Source: Leisingera aquimarina DSM 24565
GTDB lineage: Bacteria; Pseudomonadota; Alphaproteobacteria; Rhodobacterales; Rhodobacteraceae
Reading direction: 5' to 3'
Length of the DNA stretch: 64,000 nucleotides
Assembly (NCBI RefSeq): GCF_000473165.1
Contig: NZ_KI421504.1
Span: forward strand, 4,029,629-4,093,628
The notes beneath the pieces were generated by a model. That model had not been told where the DNA came from. It searched no databases and worked only from the letters and a program-made list of their open reading frames with translations. Below are positions 46,036-54,548 of this stretch, one piece after another. Numbering within the stretch: the first letter of the stretch is position 1; each line of letters starts with the position of its first letter. A program made the translations under genes and the position numbers.

Positions 46036-46725
46036 TCATCCCTTCGGCGCCAGCAACCGCAGCGCGGCGCGGATCAGCTCTGCTTCATCCGCATCCGGAT
46101 AGGTCGCCGCCGCCTCTGCCACCGCTGCCGCCGCATCTGACGGACCATAGCCGAGATTACCCAAAGCCGACAGCGCCCCCGCGGAAGCTGCAGCCGCGCC
46201 TGTGGGTTTCTTTGGCGGCGCCTTGCGGGCAGGCTTGGCCGCAGATGCCGGCCCGGCGTCCTCGAGCACCTCCAGCCCGGGGCCGTCCATCGCATCCGCC
46301 ACAGCTCCTCCCATGGCCATCACACCCGGCGCCTTGTCCTTGAGGTCCAGCACGATGCGCTGCGCGGTCTTGGGGCCGACGCCCTTGGCCGCCTTAACCG
46401 AGGCCCAATCGCCCAAAGCGATCGCCCTGCTCACCCCGTCCGGCCCCAGCGCGCCGAGGATGGCCAGCGAGACCTTGGCCCCGACTCCCTGCACCGAGGT
46501 CAGCAGCCGGTGCCATTCCTTCTCTACCAATGACGTGAAACCATAAAGCTGCATCAGGTCTTCACGCACCACCATCTCGGTATAAAGCGCGACCGCCTCG
46601 CCTGTGCCCGGCAGTACCGCCATGGTGCGCTCGGAGCAATAGACGATGTAACCGACACCGCGCACGTCGATCAGCACGTGATCCTGCGACCGGTAGTCGA
46701 GGCGGCCTGTCAATTTGCCTATCAT
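46036..46725 (-). CDS. ruvA: Holliday junction DNA-binding subunit RuvA
   Basis: 229 residues. N-terminal OB domain ([20 protein letters not shown]), two helix-hairpin-helix motifs ([18 protein letters not shown] and [20 protein letters not shown]), and a C-terminal RuvB-binding domain after an alanine/proline/lysine linker (about 140-180). Thirteen bases from ruvC. Confidence 0.95.
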   Translation of the reverse strand: MIGKLTGRLDYRSQDHVLIDVRGVGYIVYCSERTMAVLPGTGEAVALYTEMVVREDLMQLYGFTSLVEKEWHRLLTSVQGVGAKVSLAILGALGPDGVSRAIALGDWASVKAAKGVGPKTAQRIVLDLKDKAPGVMAMGGAVADAMDGPGLEVLEDAGPASAAKPARKAPPKKPTGAAAASAGALSALGNLGYGPSDAAAAVAEAAATYPDADEAELIRAALRLLAPKG

Positions 46726-46738
46726 GCCAGCCTGCCGA

Positions 46739-47236
46739 TCATGCGCGTTTCTCCCTCAGTTGTTTCTGCTGCGTGCCCCCGTAATAGGCGTGGCAGATCG
46801 CAATCGCCAGCGCATCGGCGGCATCGGCATTTTTAGGCAGGCATCCAGGCAGCTGCAGCTTGACCATATGCATGACCTGTTCCTTCTCGGCGTGGCCGAC
46901 TCCCACCACCGTTTTCTTGACCCGGTTCGGCGCATATTCCCCCACCGGCAGCCCGGCCTTGGCCAGCGTCAAAAGCGCCACGCCGCGCGCCTGGCCCAGC
47001 TTCAGGGTGCCGGCACCGTCCTTGTTCACAAAGGTCTGTTCGATCGCGGCCTGGTCCGGGGCATAGGCCTCGATAATCTCGGTGACCTGATTGTGCAGCG
47101 ACAGCAGCCGCTCCCCCAAATCATCGCCATCGGAGGTGCAGACGCCGTTGGCCACGTGGCTCAGCCGGGAGCCATTTGATTCGATCACGCCCCATCCGAG
47201 GTTCCGCAACCCCGGATCAATTCCCAAAATCCGCAT
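46739..47236 (-). CDS. ruvC: Holliday junction resolvase RuvC
   Basis: 165 residues from the ATG at 47236. The longer reading to 47323 is upstream non-coding. Catalytic acids: Asp7 in [10 protein letters not shown], Glu in [10 protein letters not shown] (about 68), and the C-terminal pair in [13 protein letters not shown] (about 138-145). First gene of the ruvCAB operon. Confidence 0.96.
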   Translation of the reverse strand: MRILGIDPGLRNLGWGVIESNGSRLSHVANGVCTSDGDDLGERLLSLHNQVTEIIEAYAPDQAAIEQTFVNKDGAGTLKLGQARGVALLTLAKAGLPVGEYAPNRVKKTVVGVGHAEKEQVMHMVKLQLPGCLPKNADAADALAIAICHAYYGGTQQKQLREKRA

Positions 47237-47562
47237 GATGTGCCCGGTCCCTGCCCGCTGGTTCAGTATTATTTTTCTCACGGCTAGCACAAAACGCGAA
47301 CATGTCCAATTGCTTTCACACATCCAGCACTTGCTCAGCGGCCCGTCTGAAGTCTGAAACCGACCTGTTGCCTACGCTGCACCGACACTTTTGCCGCAAT
47401 TTGGCAACCGAGTGCTTTCCCCTTGTTTATAAGGCGCAAAGCTATGCGCGCAGCGCATATGACACATGCATTTTCGGGCCTTGCCGTGCCGGATTTTCCT
47501 CACTAGATGCCCGCCATCGCAACGACGCGACGAAAGCCAACACCAGATCAGAGGACACGGAT
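47237..47562. other. Divergent intergenic region, ruvC / DUF1127 gene
   Basis: 326 bases without a supported gene. It should hold the ruvC promoter and the promoter of the DUF1127-sRNA unit. No clear palindrome was seen. Confidence 0.6.
47481..47509 (+). promoter_or_regulatory. Candidate RpoH-type promoter of the DUF1127 gene
   Basis: CCTTGCCG at about 47479-47486 and CTCACTAGAT at 47500-47509 have the order and approximate spacing of RpoHI/RpoHII promoters of Rhodobacterales, which drive the homologous ccaF1-ccsR unit under oxidative stress. The match is loose and position-based. Confidence 0.3.
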
Positions 47563-47781
47563 ATGGCCGCATTTGACACCACCCGCACCACCTATGGTTC
47601 CACCGGCCTGTTTGGCCGCTTCGGCGCGCTGGTTGCAACCGCAACCGGCATGTTTGCTGCCTGGAATGATGCCCGCGCAACCCGCAACGCACTGTCGGGC
47701 CTGACCGACCGCGAGCTGGCCGACATCGGCATGTCGCGCGGCGACATCGAGACCGTTGCCGCCGGCAAAACTGTTTACTGA
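47563..47781 (+). CDS. DUF1127 protein, CcaF1-like
   Basis: 72 residues. GAGGA lies about ten bases before the ATG. An N-terminal amphipathic/hydrophobic part (GLFGRFGALVATATGMFAAW) precedes the C-terminal DUF1127 motif GLTDRELADIGMSRGDIETV. In Rhodobacter sphaeroides the DUF1127 protein CcaF1 is an RNA-binding factor made in stress from a transcript whose 3' UTR yields the CcsR sRNAs. The same arrangement is present here (see the sRNA at 47790). Confidence 0.88.
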   Translation: MAAFDTTRTTYGSTGLFGRFGALVATATGMFAAWNDARATRNALSGLTDRELADIGMSRGDIETVAAGKTVY

Positions 47782-47789
47782 GACCCCCT

Positions 47790-47862
47790 TTTAACGCCCT
47801 GCCTCCTCCCTCGGGGCGACTAGGGAAACGCCGCGGACCTTACAAGGCCGCGGCGTTTTTTG
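47790..47862 (+). ncRNA. CcsR/cuckoo-type sRNA in the 3' UTR of the DUF1127 gene
   Basis: A hairpin with arms CGCCC (47795-47799) and GGGCG (47814-47818) presents CCTCCTCCC (47802-47810) in its loop. An intrinsic terminator follows at 47826-47862. Loop-exposed CCUCCUCCC, the anti-Shine-Dalgarno-like signature, plus location directly after a DUF1127 gene, is the known layout of the CcsR family in Rhodobacterales. Only one copy of the hairpin is present, whereas R. sphaeroides has four in tandem. Confidence 0.7.
47826..47862 (+). terminator. Intrinsic terminator of the DUF1127-sRNA transcript
   Basis: Arms AAACGCCGCGG (47826-47836) and CCGCGGCGTTT (47848-47858), followed by TTTTG. A textbook intrinsic terminator. 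Confidence 0.92.
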
Positions 47863-47951
47863 TTGCTGGATGGCGCCGAAGCACCGCGCCATAGAAAAAG
47901 GCCGCCGGCTCCCCCTGCCAACGGCCTTTTACACCCTGCCCTGCTAAAGCG

Positions 47952-48296
47952 TCAGCGCAGAACGGGTCCGATTTTCTGAGCCAGGAAAACCGACACCGGG
48001 TCAGCCTGCATCAGGAAGGCGCCCGCGCGTTCAATGCCGCTGCCGCCGGCCAGGGTCTGCACCCGCTCGTCATAGCTGCCAAAGCCAAGCGCGGCCATCA
48101 GGAAGCCCTTGAACAGCAGGAACGCCGCAACAAAGAAAACAATGGAGCGCCCCGAAACCCGGGACTGCAGCCTGTGCGGCTTCACCACCAGCAGCCCGTC
48201 CGGCCGCAGCTTTGCGGAATAGCCCGCAGACAGGGCTTCATGTTTGCGGTTGATGTGCTTCAAACGCGCCTGGAACTGATCACGATATTCGCCCAT
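47952..48296 (-). CDS. Hypothetical single-span membrane protein
   Basis: 114 residues from the ATG at 48296, fixed by GGAGG eight bases upstream. A basic, helix-prone N-terminus (MGEYRDQFQARLKHINRKHE) precedes one membrane span (about 57-78, SIVFFVAAFLLFKGFLMAALGF) and a short outer tail. Unrecognised; conserved in appearance with roseobacter small membrane proteins. It lies downstream of prmA on the same strand. Confidence 0.78.
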   Translation of the reverse strand: MGEYRDQFQARLKHINRKHEALSAGYSAKLRPDGLLVVKPHRLQSRVSGRSIVFFVAAFLLFKGFLMAALGFGSYDERVQTLAGGSGIERAGAFLMQADPVSVFLAQKIGPVLR

Positions 48297-48399
48297 TACG
48301 AGCCTCCGAACTGGCCCCCACCAGCGGATGGCCCATCTTTGGCTCGAATTGGGGCGAAAATGCGGCAAGCCTCTAAAATTCGCCGCAAAGTTGTTTTAA

Positions 48400-49272
48400 T
48401 TACGCCGCTTTACGCAGAAGTAACGTTGTCCATTCACCAATTTCATCCCGGCGCTCGGGATTGATGCCGTTCTGTGTATAAACGCTGACCACGTCCTCGG
48501 CCTGTTCGTTCAGGATTCCGGAGAGAATCGCATAGCCGCCGGTGCGCAGATTCGCGGCAACATCCGGAGCCAAAGCCACCAGAGGCCCCTTCAAAATATT
48601 AGCGAAAATAAGGTCAAATGGCGCCTGCGCCTGCAGATCCGGGTGATCAAAACCGGCGGCTTCCACACAGGCAACCTGCCCCTCCATGCTATTGGCCTTA
48701 AGATTTGCTTCGGCCACTTCGACCGCCACCTGGTCGATGTCACTGGCCAGAATGGTGCCGTCCCAGACCCGCGCTGCCGCCATTGCCAGCACCGCAGTGC
48801 CGCAGCCGATATCGGCCACTTTTTCGCCACGAAAGCCTTGGTCCAGCAGGTGATCCAGCGCCTTGAGGCAGCCCAGGGTGGTGCCGTGGTGGCCGGTGCC
48901 GAATGCCATCGCCGCTTCGATCAGCAGCGGGATGCGGTCTGCAGGCAATTTGTCAGCATCGTGCGAGCCGTAAACAAAGAAGCGGCCCGCTTCGACCGGT
49001 GCCAGTTCGCGGCGCACATGGGCGACCCAATCGGTTTCCGGCAGTTCCGAGACAACAAAAGGCTTGGCGTCATGCATCGAGGCCAGCAGGGCAAGGCCGG
49101 CTGCATCAGGAGCATCCGTAAAGTAGCCTCCGACTTCCCACAGGCCCGAGCCGTCCTCCATCTCGAAGACGCCCACGCCGCTGGGTTCCGGGTTCAAACG
49201 CTCCATTGCCTCGCCCAGCGCTTCGGCCTGGGTTTTTCCGGTGAGCGTGGTGAGGGCGGTGAATGTGGGCAT
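48400..49272 (-). CDS. prmA: Ribosomal protein L11 methyltransferase PrmA
   Basis: 290 residues. Trimethylates L11 using S-adenosylmethionine. The methyltransferase domain begins near residue 125: FGTGHHGTTLGCLKALD, motif I VADIGCGTAVLAMAAAR, motif II ASDIDQVAVEVAEANLK and post-motif FANILKGPL. An N-terminal substrate domain is present. Confidence 0.93.
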   Translation of the reverse strand: MPTFTALTTLTGKTQAEALGEAMERLNPEPSGVGVFEMEDGSGLWEVGGYFTDAPDAAGLALLASMHDAKPFVVSELPETDWVAHVRRELAPVEAGRFFVYGSHDADKLPADRIPLLIEAAMAFGTGHHGTTLGCLKALDHLLDQGFRGEKVADIGCGTAVLAMAAARVWDGTILASDIDQVAVEVAEANLKANSMEGQVACVEAAGFDHPDLQAQAPFDLIFANILKGPLVALAPDVAANLRTGGYAILSGILNEQAEDVVSVYTQNGINPERRDEIGEWTTLLLRKAA

Positions 49273-49408
49273 GGCGTCTCTCCTGAAACTGTTGGCAAGC
49301 GCCTAGGCCGCCGCGCCGCCCGCGTCAAGCGCCAGCGCCTGGCCTCACGGCCAGGCAGCGCCCGCGCTCACACTGTGCGCGGGCGCTCGCCCCGAAGGGG
49401 CTGCCGGG

Positions 49409-50653
49409 TTACTCGGCCGGCGCCGGGCTTGCGTATTTGCTGAAGATGGTCTCGTTCCCAGGTTCAGGATGTCGCGGGATCAGCAGCGACAGGCACAGCG
49501 ACACCAGCGCCATAGCCGCCGCCAGGACAAACACCATTCCGGGCGAAAAGACCCACAATAGACCCAGCAGCACCGGCAGAAACACCGCTGCAATATGGTT
49601 AATGGTAAAGGCCACTGCCGCCGTCGGTGCAATATCGCCCGGATCGGCGATTTTCTGGAAATAGGTTTTCAGCGCCAGCGCCAGAGCAAACAGCACATGG
49701 TCGATCACGTAGAGCACCGCCGCAACCGCCACGCCCCAGCCGAACCAGTAGATCCCGCCATAGGCCGCAAAGACAATCGCCAGTCCGGTGTATTCCAGGA
49801 TCAGCGTGCGGCGCTCGCCGAACATGGCCACGGCTTTGCCCAGCATTGGCGCTGCTATCATGTTGATCACCAGGTTGATCAGATAAAGCCCGGTCAGCTC
49901 ATGCACGTCAAAACCGAACTTCTCGACCATCATGAAACCGGCAAAAACCACAAAGATCTGCCGCCGTGCACCGGCCATGAATTGCAGCGCGTAGTACAGC
50001 CAGTAACGTCTGCGCAGGATCAGCTTCTTGGTCTGCGGATGCGGCGCATCGAACTGCGGATAGGCAAACAGCGCAAAAAGGGCAATCAGCGCCGTCGCTC
50101 CGCCTGCAGCCAGAAAGACGGTGTTATAGGCCAGATCAAACCGGTCCCAGGTCAGCACAATGAGGCCATAGACCACCAGCGTCGCCGCTGACCCCGCCGC
50201 CACCAGCCAGCCCAGCGTCTGCGGCGCTTTCTCCTTGGACAGCCACTGCAGCTGCAGCGACTGGTTCACCGTCTCATAGTAGTGAAACCCGATCGAGCTG
50301 AGCAGCGTCACCATCAGCAGGCCGCCCAGCGACGGGAACCAGGCGGTGACAGCCGTGGCCATCCCCAGCAGGATGAGCGAGATCAGCCCCAGCACCTGCT
50401 CCCGCACAAACAGGATCACCGCAATCACGCCTACCGCCAGGAAACCGGGAATTTCCCGCACCGTATGCAGCAGGCCGATGTCGGCGCCGTCGAATTGCGC
50501 CGCCTCGATCACAAAGTTGTTGAGCAGCGCGCTCCAGGCGTTGAAGGCGATCGGCATCGCCAGCGCCATCACAAACAGCAGCACCGTGGGACGGCGCCAG
50601 AACGGGAGGCCTTGCGCCTCAAGTAGGGGCATGGGTTTGAACATATTCAGCAT
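49409..50653 (-). CDS. MFS transporter
   Basis: 414 residues, about 12 membrane spans in two halves split by a basic loop (QTKKLILRRRYWLYY at about 205-220). Major-facilitator signature elements are weak; no substrate can be assigned. It is divergent from the YeeE gene with 156 bases between. Confidence 0.85.
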   Translation of the reverse strand: MLNMFKPMPLLEAQGLPFWRRPTVLLFVMALAMPIAFNAWSALLNNFVIEAAQFDGADIGLLHTVREIPGFLAVGVIAVILFVREQVLGLISLILLGMATAVTAWFPSLGGLLMVTLLSSIGFHYYETVNQSLQLQWLSKEKAPQTLGWLVAAGSAATLVVYGLIVLTWDRFDLAYNTVFLAAGGATALIALFALFAYPQFDAPHPQTKKLILRRRYWLYYALQFMAGARRQIFVVFAGFMMVEKFGFDVHELTGLYLINLVINMIAAPMLGKAVAMFGERRTLILEYTGLAIVFAAYGGIYWFGWGVAVAAVLYVIDHVLFALALALKTYFQKIADPGDIAPTAAVAFTINHIAAVFLPVLLGLLWVFSPGMVFVLAAAMALVSLCLSLLIPRHPEPGNETIFSKYASPAPAE

Positions 50654-50809
50654 CTACGCCTGTGCAGCGGGTTTGGCGAGCGCAAAGAGCGCTTGCACAT
50701 GGACCCTCGCATCAGCGCGCAGAAGCCGACGGCCTGGCGGTTTCTGATCTGCATCAAGACAGACTCTCCCGCCATCACATATGCAACTTAGCGAATTTGG
50801 AGATGCGTG

Positions 50810-51871
50810 ATGGATCTGGTTCCCCTGGTTGAACGTATTGGCGAAGCCCCGGCAGCGGCGCTGCTGGGCCTGGTGACCGGCATCCTGTTCGGGGTGGCGG
50901 CGCAGCGGTCCCGCTTTTGCCTGCGGGCTGCCACGGTGGAGTTCGCCTCCGGCCGGCTGGGGGACAAGGTCGCGGTCTGGCTGCTGACCTTCTCCACCGC
51001 GGTTGTCTGGGTGCAGGCGGCACAGCTCGCGGGTCTGATGGAGAGCGCCGATGCCCGGATGATGGCAGTGCCCGGCAGTTGGTCCGGTGCTACTCTCGGC
51101 GGGCTGATGTTCGGCTGCGGCATGGTACTGGCGCGCGGCTGTTCCGGGCGGCTCTTGGTGCTGGCCGCCACAGGAAACCTGCGGTCGGTGGTGTCCGGGC
51201 TGATCTTTGCCGTGGTGGCGCAGATGAGCCTCTCCGGCCTGTTGTCGCCCGCACGGGACTGGCTGGCCAGGCTTTGGATCACCGACGGCGGGCGCAACCT
51301 GGATTTGCTGGCCGCCCTAGGCCTGACGCAAGCGGGCGGGCTGATCCTGGGAGCGGTTACGGCGGCCCTGGCGCTGGTGCTGGCACGCTGCAACCGCATT
51401 GGTGCTGCGCGGCTGGTCTTTGCCTCCGGCGTTGGCTTTGCGGTGGCTCTGGGATGGGTGCTGACCTATGCGCTCAGCCAGGTGGCCTTTGACCCGGTGC
51501 AAATTGAAAGCGCCACCTTCACCGGGCCTTCTGCGCATACCCTGATGTATTTCCTGGACCGCGATGCGGTGCTGGAGTTCGACATCGGCCTGGTGCCCGG
51601 CGTGTTCATCGGCGCGATGCTGGCCGCGACGCTGGCCGGAGAGATGAGGCTGCAGGCATTCGACGATGCCGCCACCATGCGCAAGGCAATGACCGGCGCC
51701 GCGCTGATGGGCTTTGGCGGCATGCTGGCCGGCGGCTGCGCCATTGGCGCCGGGGTTACTGGCGGCTCGATCTTTGTTGGCACTGCCTGGGCGGCGCTGT
51801 TCTGCATGTGGACCGGCGCCATGGCCACCAGCATCCTGACCCGCGCTCCAGCTGAACCCGCAGCGGCCTGA
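50810..51871 (+). CDS. YeeE/YedE family transporter (thiosulfate/sulfur uptake type)
   Basis: 353 residues from the ATG at 50810 (GGAG seven bases upstream; a GTG one codon before is possible). About nine membrane spans. Signature cysteine motifs of the TsuA-like family are seen: RSRFCLRAATVE (about 31-42), FGCGMVLARGCSGRLLV (about 105-121) and GGMLAGGCAIGAGVTGGS (about 303-320). The family moves thiosulfate or related sulfur species. Confidence 0.9.
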   Translation: MDLVPLVERIGEAPAAALLGLVTGILFGVAAQRSRFCLRAATVEFASGRLGDKVAVWLLTFSTAVVWVQAAQLAGLMESADARMMAVPGSWSGATLGGLMFGCGMVLARGCSGRLLVLAATGNLRSVVSGLIFAVVAQMSLSGLLSPARDWLARLWITDGGRNLDLLAALGLTQAGGLILGAVTAALALVLARCNRIGAARLVFASGVGFAVALGWVLTYALSQVAFDPVQIESATFTGPSAHTLMYFLDRDAVLEFDIGLVPGVFIGAMLAATLAGEMRLQAFDDAATMRKAMTGAALMGFGGMLAGGCAIGAGVTGGSIFVGTAWAALFCMWTGAMATSILTRAPAEPAAA

Positions 51872-51884
51872 GCCAATGTCTCAT

Positions 51885-51901
51885 GCGAGGCTCTGCCTCG
51901 C
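51885..51901 (+). terminator. Short hairpin after the YeeE gene
   Basis: Arms GCGAGGC (51885-51891) and GCCTCGC (51895-51901) around TCT, 14 bases after the stop. No T tract. The rest of the gap to 52160 shows only three tandem GAAGGGTA-type units (52084-52107). Confidence 0.45.
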
Positions 51902-52159
51902 GCTCCGGGGTTATGTGTTTGCTATTGCCCCAATTTTCCCGTGCAAGGAAGCTGGGGCGGTCGCTGCTCCAGTTGGCCGACCGGGGCAGCGGTGGCGGGC
52001 GCTCCGATGACCTGAGCGGATAGCTTACGGCGGTCAAATATCTTGCCACCCGCCACACCATATAGCCGCCCATCCGAACGGTGGAAGGGTAGAAGGGTAG
52101 AAGGGTCTTCGCAGCCGAACATAATCGAGGAACAGGATACCCATATGGACAAGGCATCC

Positions 52160-52886
52160 CACCCGCACCAGAGCGTATCATCGCATTTGAAGCCTCTAAA
52201 GCCAGTTTGACGGTGCATGCCCCGCCGGATGACCGGCAAGTGATGATTAACAACACTCCTGCCGCAATCAGGAAACTGCCGCGGCAAGCCGGCAAGCTGG
52301 AAGCATCTTTCGCCATCTGCGAGGCATCCGGCGGCTATGAACGGCATGTGCTTTCGCGTTGCGCGGATGCCGGGTTGCCCCCGTATCGGTCACATGGCGC
52401 CCGAACCCGCAACTTCGCATGATATCTTGGACTTGCGTCCAAAACAGATGCTTGGATGCTTGCGTTGCTTGCTCAGAAATCAGACGGGGTGCGGCTCTGG
52501 AAACCCGTTGACCCGGAAGCCGAGGAATTGCGCGCGCTGCGCCGCCGCCGGGATGACCTCGCGAAGATTGCCAGGGTAGAACAAAACCGCTTGGAGCATG
52601 CCAAAATCAGAGCAATACGCCTTTCTCTGCAGTGTCATGTCCGGTCCAGGTCGCGCGAAATGGATGACCTGGGCAAACGGATTAAAGACCTCATTGCCGC
52701 AACGCCGGCATCCCGGCACAAATCCAGGCTGATGCAATCCATCAAGGGGATCGGGCCGAAGACAGCGGCGGCCTGTCTGGCGTATGTGCCGGAACTGGGC
52801 GACCTGACGAAGGGAGAGGCTGCATCCATCGTTGGGCCTGCGCCCTTTGCACGGGATTCCAGCACCCTGCGGGGGCACAGGCATGT
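52160..52886 (+). pseudogene. IS110-type transposase remnant
   Basis: Frame-shifted pieces join into an IS110-family protein: AFEASKASLTVHAPPDDRQV, AICEASGGYERHVLSRCADA, then after a slip LASKTDAWMLALLAQKSDG and the helix-hairpin-helix-containing transposase_20 domain IKGIGPKTAAACLAYVPELG. It is cut after TLRGHRHV, where the downstream IS3-family element begins. No start codon, C-terminus or ends can be identified. Boundaries are approximate. Confidence 0.75.
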
Positions 52887-52968
52887 GAGCTACCCTCCCC
52901 CGAGTTTCGGACACTGACGTGAGCTACGATTTGCTGTCTGCTGATCTTCGACGAAGAGGAGATCAGAG

Positions 52969-53251
52969 ATGTCGAAACGGAAGCACCATTCGCCTGAGTT
53001 CAAGGCCAAGGTCGCGCTTGAGGCTTTGAAAGGCGAACGGACTGTCGCTGAGCTGGCAAGCCAGTTTGGCGGTCACCCAACGATGATCCACAGCTGGAAG
53101 CGGGCGCTACTGGAGGGGCATCCGGTGTGTTCGAGCGTGGCAGCAAGAAAGGCCCGGAGATCGAAGAAGAGCAGTGTAGAGAACTGCACGCCAAGATCGG
53201 GGAGCTGGCAGTTGCCAACGATTTTTTGCCACGAAAGCGCAAGCCGTGGAT
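52969..53251 (+). pseudogene. IS3-family orfA, frameshifted
   Basis: Starts MSKRKHHSPEFKAKVALEAL with the usual helix-turn-helix (ELASQFGGHPTMIHSWKRAL). After GGAGGGG at about 53112 one base is missing; the other frame then continues ASGVFERGSKKGPEIEEEQC and KIGELAVAND to a TGA at 53249-53251. A single base change would restore it. Confidence 0.8.
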
Positions 53252-53269
53252 CGGCAAGTGAGGCGCAAG

Positions 53270-54160
53270 ATGGTCGAACCTGCCAATTCTGAGCTGTCTA
53301 TCGGCAAGCAATGCAGGCTGCTGTCGATCCTGCGGTCGTCGTTCTATTACACGCCCAAGGGCGAGACGGCGCTGAACCTGGCGCTAATGCGTCTGATCGA
53401 CGAGCGGTTTCTGGAAACGCCGTTCTTCGGTGTCCGGCAGATGACGTGGCATCTGCGGAACGAGGGCCATCTGGTGAATGAGAAGCGGATCAGACGGTTG
53501 ATGCGCCTCATGGGCTTGATGCCGATCTATCAGAAGCCCAACACCAGCAAGGCGGCAAAGGGACGCAAGACATACCCCTATCTGTTGCGCGGTCTGAGCG
53601 TGACCCGCCCAAACCAAGTCTGGGCGGCCGACATCACCTACCTGCCCCTCTCGGCAGATTGCTTCGCAATCGCCTGCCGGGCAATGGATGCGCAAGGGGT
53701 TCCTGTATTTGGTGGCGGTCCTTGACTGGCACACGCGCAAGGTGCTGGCCTGGCGCATCTCGAATACGCTGGAAGCCGGCTTCTGCGTCGAGGCGCTGAA
53801 CGAGGCAATCCACCGCTTCGGCCCGCCCGGCATCATGAACACCGATCAGGGCTCGCAATTCACCTCCTTCGCCTGGACGGACCGGCTGCGCAGAGCTGGC
53901 GTGCGCATCTCGATGGATGGAAAAGGCCGGTTCCTCGACAACATCTTCATCGAGAGGCTGTGGCGCACCCTGAAATACGAATGCGTCTACCTGCAGGCTT
54001 GGGAAACCGGATCTGAGGCAAGGGCGGGCGTCGGAAAGTGGGTGGGATTCTACAATCGGAAGCGCCCGCATTCCGCCCTTGGCGGCAGACCGCCAGCCGT
54101 GGTCCATTGGCTGAGAAAAGACGAAACCCAACCCGGTCAGCAGGGGCAGAGAGTAGCTCA
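53270..54160 (+). pseudogene. IS3-family orfB interrupted by a 40-base palindrome
   Basis: The N-terminal part MVEPANSELSIGKQCRLL to QVWAADITYLP holds the first catalytic Asp. Between this and MRKGFLYLVAVLDWHTRKV lies the 40-base insertion 53649-53688, which shifts the frame by one. After it, NTDQGSQFTS (second Asp) and NIFIERLWRTLKYE (Glu) are intact. The protein would be whole if the insert were removed. No stop is seen at the native end. Confidence 0.85.
53649..53688 (-). repeat. Palindromic mini-element, copy 2 (inside IS3-family orfB)
   Basis: On the minus strand: CCATTGCC, outer arm CGGCAG, bulge GCG, inner arms ATTGC and GCAAT around GAA, outer arm CTGCCG, tail AGAGGG. Hairpin 53652-53679 on the plus strand. 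It splits the strongly conserved ITYLP-M-(R)KGFLYL region of the DDE domain at a point where other family members have no gap, so it is an insertion. Confidence 0.85.
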
Positions 54161-54175
54161 ATCTACGCCGGAAAC

Positions 54176-54548
54176 TGTCCAGCGATTGGGAAGTAGATCA
54201 TACATAGGTCTTCCTGTCAGCCATCGTCCTCGCAGCTCTAGTAATCTACTGGTTATGAATCCTGACCCTAGAGCGCGCAGCGAGAAGTCGCTAAGTCCGG
54301 GTTGGGCTCTTCGTCGGCATTCTCCGCGCAAGAGACGAACGACAGCTCTACAGAAATCATCTGAACCAAAGAGCGTTCCGATATCTGAGGTCTTCACGCT
54401 CCTTGCCCAGGCTCAAGGTGTGCAATGTATTGACCGAAGCAGCACGGTAGATATTTGGGGCCAGATGAATAAAGGACCCGCTCTTCATCTGGCCCCAAAT
54501 ATCCCGGGGGAAGCCGCAGGCCGGGGCAGAGCCCCCTTCATCCCTTCA
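54176..54548. other. Gap between the IS3 remnant and priA
   Basis: No supported gene. Codon-like structure is absent. The only clear feature is the 20-base-stem hairpin at 54450-54503 near the priA end. It may include further IS debris. Confidence 0.6.
54450..54503. terminator. 20-base-stem hairpin after priA
   Basis: Perfect arms GATATTTGGGGCCAGATGAA (54450-54469) and its complement (54484-54503) around a 14-base loop, 46 bases past the priA stop. No long T tract, but the arm ends are AT-rich. Possible terminator for priA. Confidence 0.55.

Larger units (their letters stand above)
52887..54175 (+). mobile_element. Defective IS3-family element inserted in the IS110 remnant
   Basis: Contains orfA and orfB of an IS3-family element. 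The left end near GTGAGCTACCCTCCCCCGAG (52887 region) and the right end near AGCTCAATCTACGCCGGAAA show matching GAGCTAC and GTTTCxGG blocks in inverted order, so the boundaries are approximate. Both reading frames are broken: a one-base loss in orfA and a 40-base palindrome in orfB. The orfB stop has also been lost (CAA for TAA at the expected place). Confidence 0.75.

Noticed and set aside
52084..52107. Three tandem GAAGGGTA units as a possible small array
   Set aside because: Only three 8-base units without spacers; no CRISPR or VNTR of note.
54158..54397. 79-codon minus-strand open frame after the IS3 remnant
   Set aside because: No ribosome site, no recognisable domain and Arg/Leu-rich composition typical of a chance frame.
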